Of a stretch of DNA of 64,000 bases, positions 58,119 through 64,000 are shown piece after piece. The DNA is taken from NCBI RefSeq assembly GCF_023347235.1, contig NZ_CP094467.1, positions 1,240,001-1,304,000 on the forward strand. Reading direction: 5' to 3'. Below the pieces are notes generated by a model, which worked only from the letters and a program-made list of their open reading frames with translations, did not search any database and was not told where the DNA came from. The DNA is from Faecalibacterium sp. I4-1-79 (lineage in GTDB: Bacteria > Bacillota > Clostridia > Oscillospirales > Ruminococcaceae). Every line of letters starts with the position of its first letter. The first letter of the stretch is position 1. A program made the position numbers and the translations under genes.

Positions 58119-59597
58119 TTAAAGATTGGTGTAGCCCATCAGGCAGCGGTCTACCTCGGCGGCGCAATCGCGGCCCTCGCGCAGACCCCACACCACAAGG
58201 CTCTGGCCGCGGCGCATATCGCCGCAGACGAACACCTTGTCCACATTGGTCTTAAAGTTGTGGTCGGCTACATTGCCCCGGGCGGTCAGTTCCACACCAA
58301 AGGCATCGGCTGTGTAGTTTTCGCAGCCGGTAAAGCCTGCGGCGATAAACGCCAGCTGGCAGTCGTAGGTAAATTCTTTGCCGGTGGGCACCATGCTGGT
58401 GCGGCCGGTCTCGGGGTCGCGCTCCGGCTTCAGGCAGCTGATGACGGCACCGGTCAGGTTGCCGGCGTCATCCTTCAAAAACTCCTTGACGGTGGTCTGA
58501 TACACGCGCGGGTCCTTGCCGAACTTGGCGATGCACTCGGTCTGGCCGTAGTCCACCTTCAGCACCCGGGGCCACTCCGGCCACGGGTTTGCAGCGGTGC
58601 GCTGGACAGGGGGCTGCGGCATCATTTCCAGCGCCATCAGGTCGGTGCAGCCCTGCCGCAGGGCAGTGCCCTGACAGTCGTTGCCGGTGTCGCCGCCGCC
58701 GATGACCAGCACGTTTTTACCGGCTGCGTTGATGGCTCTGCCGTCTGCAAAACCCGAGTCCAGCAGGCTCTTGGTCACGCTGGTCAGGTAGTCCACCGCA
58801 AAGTGCACGCCCTTGGCGTCCCGGCCGGGCACGTTCAGGTCCCGGGGCTTTTTGGCACCGCAGCACAGCACCACGGCATCAAAATCAGCCAGCAGCTGCT
58901 CGGCGGGCACTGCACCGCCTACGTCCATGCCGGTGCGGAACACAACACCCTCGGCCTGCATCAGCTTGACCCGGCGCTCAATGACTGCTTTGTCCAGCTT
59001 CATGTTGGGGATGCCGTACATCAGCAGACCGCCCACACGGTCGGCGCGCTCAAACACCGTAACGGCGTGGCCGCGCTTGTTCAGGTACTCGGCCACCGAA
59101 AGCCCTGAAGGGCCACTGCCCACCACGGCAACGCTCTTGCCGGTGCGGGTCGGCGGCGGGGTGGCGGTAAGCCAGTTTTTGGCGTAGGCCGTCTCGATGA
59201 TGGCGTGCTCGTTTTCGCGCACGGTGACGCTGCTGCCGGTCACATCCCCGCAGGTGCAGGCGGCCTCGCACAGGGCGGGGCACACCCGGCTGGTAAACTC
59301 CGGGAAGCGGTTGGTGGCCATCAGGCGGTGGAGCGCAAGCTCCCACTTGCCGTGGTACACCAGATCGTTCCACTCCGGGATGAGGTTGTTCAGCGGACAG
59401 CCGGAGGCCATGCCGCCGATCATCATGCCCGCCTGACAGAAGGGCACGCCGCAATCCATGCAGCGGGCGGCCTGCGTCTGCTGCTGCTCCCGCGAGAGCC
59501 AGATGTGGAACTCGTTAAAATTTTCAAGGCGCTCCAGCGGCGCAACGTCCGTGCTGGTCTTGCGCGCATAATCCATAAATCCTGTTGTCTTACCCAT
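58119..59597 (-). CDS. gltD: Glutamate synthase (NADPH) small subunit
   Basis: 492 aa. Transfers electrons from NADPH through FAD and two iron-sulfur clusters to GltB. N-terminal cluster cysteines in CMDCGVPFC, CPLNN and CPALCEAAC. FAD site VAVVGSGPSGLSVAEYL (about 146-162), NADPH site VLVIGGGDTGNDC, and C-terminal VFVCGDMRRGQSLVVWGLREG. Start ATG follows aaggagggg. It lies 14 nt downstream of gltB in the same operon. Confidence 0.97.
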   Translation of the reverse strand: MGKTTGFMDYARKTSTDVAPLERLENFNEFHIWLSREQQQTQAARCMDCGVPFCQAGMMIGGMASGCPLNNLIPEWNDLVYHGKWELALHRLMATNRFPEFTSRVCPALCEAACTCGDVTGSSVTVRENEHAIIETAYAKNWLTATPPPTRTGKSVAVVGSGPSGLSVAEYLNKRGHAVTVFERADRVGGLLMYGIPNMKLDKAVIERRVKLMQAEGVVFRTGMDVGGAVPAEQLLADFDAVVLCCGAKKPRDLNVPGRDAKGVHFAVDYLTSVTKSLLDSGFADGRAINAAGKNVLVIGGGDTGNDCQGTALRQGCTDLMALEMMPQPPVQRTAANPWPEWPRVLKVDYGQTECIAKFGKDPRVYQTTVKEFLKDDAGNLTGAVISCLKPERDPETGRTSMVPTGKEFTYDCQLAFIAAGFTGCENYTADAFGVELTARGNVADHNFKTNVDKVFVCGDMRRGQSLVVWGLREGRDCAAEVDRCLMGYTNL

Positions 59598-59611
59598 GCT
59601 GCTGCCCCTCC

Positions 59612-62600
59612 TTACTTATGCTTCTGCACTGCATAGAATGCTTCGATCTGTGCCTGCTCGCCGTCCAGACCACGCTCCTCTACCGAGGCGATGACCCGCA
59701 GCATACGGTCGTAATCGTAAGGCAGCACCTTTTTGAATTTGGGCAGGAACGCACTGAAATTATCCAGGATCTCTTTGCCGCGCGGAGAGCCGGTGGCTTC
59801 CACATGGGCGCGGATCAGCTCCTTCAGGGTGGCAACATCGTACTTATGTTCCACCGGCTCAAGGCTGACGGTCTCCTTGTTCACCCGCTGGTAGAAGTCC
59901 CAGTTCTCGTCCAGCACATAGGCAATGCCGCCGGTCATACCGGCTGCAAAGTTCTTGCCGGTCTGTCCCAGCACCACCACGGTGCCGCCGGTCATGTACT
60001 CGCAGCCGTGGTCGCCCACGCCCTCTACAACGGCGGTCGCGCCGCTGTTGCGCACGCAGAAGCGCTCACCGGCCACGCCGGAGATGAACGCCTTGCCACT
60101 GGTAGCGCCGTACAGCGCCACGTTGCCAGTGATGATGTTCTCCTCGGGCTTGAAGTCGATGCCCTGCGGCGGGCGCACAACGATCTTGCCGCCGGAAAGG
60201 CCCTTGCCCATGTAGTCGTTGCAGTCGCCCACCAGTTCCAGCGTCAGGCCATTGGGGATAAAGGCGCCAAAGCTCTGACCGCCTGCACCGGTGCAGTGCA
60301 CGGTGTACACATCATCCGGCAGGTCGTTGCCGTATTTGCGGGTGATCTCGCTGCCAAAGATGGCACCAAAGGCGCGGTCCACGTTGGAAACATTCAGGCT
60401 GACGTTCTGGGAAGCTTTGCTGCCCAGCTTGAACTTCTTCATCAGCACCTTCATGTCCAGCGTGTTTTCCAGATGGAAGTCGTAGCTGTCCTCCTTGATA
60501 AAGTGGACGTTGCTGTTTGCAATGGCGGGGTTGTGCAGGATGCAGTCCAGATCCAGCTCCGCTGCACGGCTGCCCGGGGCGGCGGGCTTGACCCGCAGCA
60601 GGTCGGTGCGGCCTACCAGCTCGTCCACGGTGCGCACGCCCAGCTTTGCCATGTACTCCCGCAGCTCCTCGGCCACAAAGGTAAGGTAGTTGATGATGTA
60701 CTCCGGCTTGCCCTTGAAGTTCTTGCGCAGCTCGGGGTTCTGGGTGCAGATGCCCATGGGGCAGGTGTCCAGATTGCACACGCGCATCATCACACAGCCC
60801 TCGGCCATCAGCAGGGTAGTGCCGAAGCCGAACTCCTCTGCGCCCAGCATGCAGCTGATGGCTACATCCCGGCCGGACAGCAGCTTGGAGTCACTCTCAA
60901 TGCGCACGCGGGTGCGCAGGCCGTTCAGGATCAGGGTCTGGTGGGTCTCGGCGATGCCCAGCTCCCAAGGCAGACCGGCGTGCTTGATGGAGGTGCGGGG
61001 CGCAGCACCGGTGCCGCCGTCATAGCCGGACACCAGAATGACCTGTGCGCCGCCCTTGGCAACACCGGCGGCAATGGTGCCCACACCGGCCTCGCTGACC
61101 AGCTTGACGTTGATGTTAGCGCTGCGGTTGGCGTTTTTCAAATCGTAGATCAGCTCTGCCAGATCCTCGATGGAATAGATATCGTGGTGGGGCGGGGGAG
61201 AGATCAGGCCCACGCCGGTGGTGCTGTGGCGGGTCTTGGCGATCCACGGATACACCTTGGCACCGGGCAGGTTGCCGCCCTCACCGGGCTTTGCGCCCTG
61301 TGCCAGCTTGATCTGGATCTCCTCGGCGCTGACCAGATACTTGCTGGTCACGCCAAAGCGGGCAGAGGCCACCTGCTTGATCTTGGAATTGCTCTCGCTG
61401 TGGTAACGCTCCTCAGGCTCGCCGCCCTCGCCGGTATTACTGCGCCCGCCCAGACGGTTCAGGGCGATGGCAATGGTCTCGTGCGCCTCACTGCTCAGTG
61501 CGCCGTAGCTCATGGCAGCGCCCTTGAACCGCTTGACGATGCTGGAGACCGGCTCTACTTCTTCCAGCGGGATGCCGCCGTCTGCGGCGTAGTTGAAGTC
61601 CAGCAGGCTGCGCAGGTGCACGCCCTCGGCACCCATGTTGTCCACCGTCTGGGTGAACTGCTTGAAGGTGGCGTAATCGCCGGTGCGGCAGGCTTTCTGG
61701 AACAGATGAATGGTCTGGGGGTTGAACAGGTGCTCTTCCTTGCCGCTGCGGAACTTGTGGGCACCGCTGTCGGCCAGCTCCATGTTGATATCCAGCCCCA
61801 GCGGGTCAAAGGCGGCGTTATGCAGCGCTTCCACATCGGCCTGAATGTCTGCCATGCTGATGCCGCCCACGCGGCTCACCGTGCCGGTGAAGTATTTGTC
61901 GATGACCTCCTTCGAGATGCCCACAGCCTCAAAGATCTGGCTGCTCTGGTAGCTCTGGATGGTGGAAATGCCCATCTTGGAGGCAATCTTCACGATGCCG
62001 TTGAGGATGGCGTTGTCGTAGTCCTGCACGGCGGCGTAATAGTCCTTGTCCAGCAGACCCTCGTCGATCAGCTGTCCAATGGTCTCGTGCGCCAGATAGG
62101 GGTTGATGGCGCAGGCACCGTAGCCCAGCAGGGTGGCAAAGTGGTGCACCTCCCGGGGTTCGGCGCTTTCCAAAATCAGCGCCAGTGCGGTGCTCTTTTT
62201 GGTGCGGATGAGGTACTGGGACACTGCCGAAACAGCCAGCAGGCTGGGGATGGTCACATGGTATTCATCCACGTCACGGTCAGACAGGATGATGATGTTC
62301 GCACCCTCCTTATAGGCGCGGTCGACTTCCAGAAATACCCGGTCGATGGCCTTTTCCAGACTGGTGTTCTTGTAGTAGTTGATGGACACCGTAGCCACCT
62401 TGAAGCCCGGCACGTTCATGTACTTGATCTTCAACAGGTCGGTGTTGGTCAGGATGGGGTTGTGCACCTTGAGCACTTTGCAGTTCTCCGGCTTATCCTC
62501 CAGCAGATTGCCGTGGGCACCGATGTAAACGCTGGTGGAGGTGACCACCTTTTCCCGGATGGCGTCAATGGGCGGGTTCGTCACCTGCGCGAACCGCTGC

Positions 62601-64000
62601 TTGAAGTAGTTGAACAGCGGGGGATGCTGGCTGCTGAGCACGGCAAGCGGGGTGTCGGTACCCATGGCACCGGAGGGCTCTGCGCCCGCCCGCGCCATGG
62701 CAAGGATCATAGTGTTCACGTCCTCGTACTTGTAGCCGAACACCTTCTGCAGCCGGGTCAGCTGCTCGCCGGTGTAGCTTTCCACCTTCACGTTGGGGAT
62801 CTTCAGCCCGCTCAGCTGCACCAGATTGCGATCGATCCACTCGCCGTAGGGCTCACGGCTGGCGTAAAGCTCCTTCAGCTTTTCATCGTCCACCACCTCG
62901 CCCTTGACGGTATCCACCAGCAGCATCTTGCCGGGACGCAGGCGCTCCTTGACCAGAATATTCTCCGGGTCGCATTCCAGCACGCCCACCTCAGAGGACA
63001 GGATCATGCGTCCGTCCTTGGTGATGTAGTAGCGGCTGGGGCGCAGACCGTTGCGATCCAGCACTGCGCCCATCACGTCACCATCCGAGAACAGGATGGC
63101 GGCGGGGCCGTCCCACGGCTCCAGCATGGTGGCGTAGTACTGGTAGAAATCCCGCTTTTTCTGGCTGATATTCTTGTTATTCTCCCACGGCTCGGGGATG
63201 GTGATCATCACGGCCAGCGGCAGGTCCATGCCGTTCATCACCATAAATTCCAGAGTGTTGTCCAGCATGGCAGAGTCCGAACCGGAGGTGTTGATGATGG
63301 GCAGGATCTTGTTCATGTCGTCCTGAAGAATGGGGCTGGAGATGCTCTCCTCGCGCGCCAGCATGGCGTCGGTGTTGCCCTTGATGGTGTTGATCTCGCC
63401 GTTGTGCAGGATAAAGCGGTTGGGGTGTGCACGCATCCAGCTGGGGTTGGTGTTGGTAGAAAAGCGGCTGTGCACCATGCCAATGGCGGACTCATAGTCC
63501 GGGTCCTGCAAGTCGGCATAGAAGCGGCGCAGGTCGTGCACGAGGAACATACCCTTGTACACGATGGTGCGGCTGGACAGGCTGGGCACATAGGTGCCGT
63601 TGCTGGCCTGCTCGAACACGCGGCGCACGATGTACAGGCGGCGGTCAAACTCAATGCCCTTGCTTACCTTGGCGGGCTTTTTGATGAAGCACTGCCAGAT
63701 GGCGGGCATGCAGTCCCGCGCCTTCTGACCCACGGCATCGGGGTCCACGGGCACCTCGCGCCATGCCAGAAACTCCAGTCCCTCCTTGCGGGTGACCACC
63801 TCGAACAGCTTCATGGCCTGTGCCCGCAGGTGCTCGTTCTGGGGGAAGAAGAACATGCCCACGCCGTACTCCCGCTCGTTGCCCAGCCGGATGTTCAGCT
63901 CCTCGGCAACCTTGGAGAAGAACTTGTGGCTGATCTGCAGCAGGATGCCCACGCCATCGCCGGTCTTACCCTCGGCGTCCTTACCGGCGCGGTGCTCCAG
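59612..64000 (-). CDS. gltB: Glutamate synthase large subunit, N-terminus beyond the window
   Basis: At least 1462 residues are visible; the frame stays open to base 64000, where it reads EHRAGKDAEGKTGDGVGIL, a conserved region of the glutaminase domain shortly after the catalytic N-terminal Cys. That Cys is outside the window. Visible: the rest of the class II amidotransferase domain (RFSTNTNPSWMRAHP, HNGEINT), the FMN-binding synthase domain (VKLVSEAGVGTIAAGVAK, SGYDGGTGAAPRTSIKHAG), the [3Fe-4S] cysteines in VCNLDTCPMGIC, and the C-terminal GXGXG beta-helix domain. Makes two glutamates from glutamine and 2-oxoglutarate. Confidence 0.96.
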   Translation of the reverse strand: MEHRAGKDAEGKTGDGVGILLQISHKFFSKVAEELNIRLGNEREYGVGMFFFPQNEHLRAQAMKLFEVVTRKEGLEFLAWREVPVDPDAVGQKARDCMPAIWQCFIKKPAKVSKGIEFDRRLYIVRRVFEQASNGTYVPSLSSRTIVYKGMFLVHDLRRFYADLQDPDYESAIGMVHSRFSTNTNPSWMRAHPNRFILHNGEINTIKGNTDAMLAREESISSPILQDDMNKILPIINTSGSDSAMLDNTLEFMVMNGMDLPLAVMITIPEPWENNKNISQKKRDFYQYYATMLEPWDGPAAILFSDGDVMGAVLDRNGLRPSRYYITKDGRMILSSEVGVLECDPENILVKERLRPGKMLLVDTVKGEVVDDEKLKELYASREPYGEWIDRNLVQLSGLKIPNVKVESYTGEQLTRLQKVFGYKYEDVNTMILAMARAGAEPSGAMGTDTPLAVLSSQHPPLFNYFKQRFAQVTNPPIDAIREKVVTSTSVYIGAHGNLLEDKPENCKVLKVHNPILTNTDLLKIKYMNVPGFKVATVSINYYKNTSLEKAIDRVFLEVDRAYKEGANIIILSDRDVDEYHVTIPSLLAVSAVSQYLIRTKKSTALALILESAEPREVHHFATLLGYGACAINPYLAHETIGQLIDEGLLDKDYYAAVQDYDNAILNGIVKIASKMGISTIQSYQSSQIFEAVGISKEVIDKYFTGTVSRVGGISMADIQADVEALHNAAFDPLGLDINMELADSGAHKFRSGKEEHLFNPQTIHLFQKACRTGDYATFKQFTQTVDNMGAEGVHLRSLLDFNYAADGGIPLEEVEPVSSIVKRFKGAAMSYGALSSEAHETIAIALNRLGGRSNTGEGGEPEERYHSESNSKIKQVASARFGVTSKYLVSAEEIQIKLAQGAKPGEGGNLPGAKVYPWIAKTRHSTTGVGLISPPPHHDIYSIEDLAELIYDLKNANRSANINVKLVSEAGVGTIAAGVAKGGAQVILVSGYDGGTGAAPRTSIKHAGLPWELGIAETHQTLILNGLRTRVRIESDSKLLSGRDVAISCMLGAEEFGFGTTLLMAEGCVMMRVCNLDTCPMGICTQNPELRKNFKGKPEYIINYLTFVAEELREYMAKLGVRTVDELVGRTDLLRVKPAAPGSRAAELDLDCILHNPAIANSNVHFIKEDSYDFHLENTLDMKVLMKKFKLGSKASQNVSLNVSNVDRAFGAIFGSEITRKYGNDLPDDVYTVHCTGAGGQSFGAFIPNGLTLELVGDCNDYMGKGLSGGKIVVRPPQGIDFKPEENIITGNVALYGATSGKAFISGVAGERFCVRNSGATAVVEGVGDHGCEYMTGGTVVVLGQTGKNFAAGMTGGIAYVLDENWDFYQRVNKETVSLEPVEHKYDVATLKELIRAHVEATGSPRGKEILDNFSAFLPKFKKVLPYDYDRMLRVIASVEERGLDGEQAQIEAFYAVQKHK

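Noticed and set aside
1-64000. CRISPR arrays, tRNA or rRNA genes, transposases and prophage
   Set aside because: No regularly spaced repeats, cloverleaf or rRNA stretches, and no integrase or transposase reading frame were seen.

Overview
The window is a high-GC Firmicutes chromosome segment. Gene content and protein wording (twin-Arg lipoproteins, Opp and TRAP systems, uxuAB, no sporulation genes) look most like a gut Faecalibacterium/Oscillospiraceae genome. That placement is from memory of the families and was not tested by a search. Coding density is high, operons are short and well punctuated. Most promoters read as TTGNNN-17-TATAAT, often with an extended TG, and most operons end in strong hairpins. 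I saw no tRNA, rRNA, CRISPR array, phage genes or transposase.

Layout. 1-2.6 kb: end of a capsule/exopolysaccharide operon (chain-length protein end, BY-kinase, PHP phosphatase, a membrane-anchored Ser/Ala-rich protein). 2.6-9.1 kb: oligopeptide ABC transporter oppBCDF plus oppA with its own promoter. 9.2-13.0 kb (minus): an unrecognised 252-aa protein and a MoxR ATPase/VWA protein pair. 13.1-16.3 kb: a secreted FMN/FAD reductase lipoprotein divergent from a LysR regulator. 16.3-21.2 kb (minus): MarR plus a heterodimeric ABC exporter with a palindromic operator. 21.3-25.6 kb: two Na/Pi-cotransporter-like proteins flanking a sortase and a 38-aa gene. 25.8-29.0 kb: a small membrane protein and a class A penicillin-binding protein. 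29.1-33.1 kb: ACT protein, hom, thrB, aspartokinase. 33.2-37.8 kb: VanY-type carboxypeptidase, an M16 peptidase pair, lgt. 37.8-43.3 kb: rplU, rpmA, obg, Mini-III, an Asn-rich small protein, an rRNA methyltransferase, YebC. 43.3-45.4 kb (minus): a YefM/YoeB module with a third small ORF, and D-serine dehydratase. 45.6-56.2 kb: uxuAB, a YcxB-like protein, a histidine kinase/response regulator/binding-protein operon, and a TRAP transporter. 56.3-58.0 kb: a zinc-ribbon PASTA pseudokinase. 58.1 kb to the end (minus): gltD and gltB, the latter cut by the window edge.

How the genes connect. uxuAB, the sensor operon and the TRAP transporter lie next to each other and read as a candidate sense-import-degrade unit for hexuronates. 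The substrate is inferred from neighbourhood only. The kinase/phosphatase pair would control capsule polymerisation. The threonine-branch operon and GOGAT supply amino acids.

The most unusual signal is a dispersed, structured element present three times (23017-23127 plus; 25702-25811 minus; 48525-48632 minus). Each copy starts 9-17 nt after a stop codon, on the sense strand of the gene it follows. Each can fold into a hairpin whose loop pairs with the linker behind it (an H-type pseudoknot), followed by a long hairpin capped by a UNCG-class TGCG loop. The most diverged copy keeps both helices by compensatory changes. A second unusual signal is a 160-nt imperfect palindrome that fills the 5' leader of the histidine kinase gene (49299-49458).
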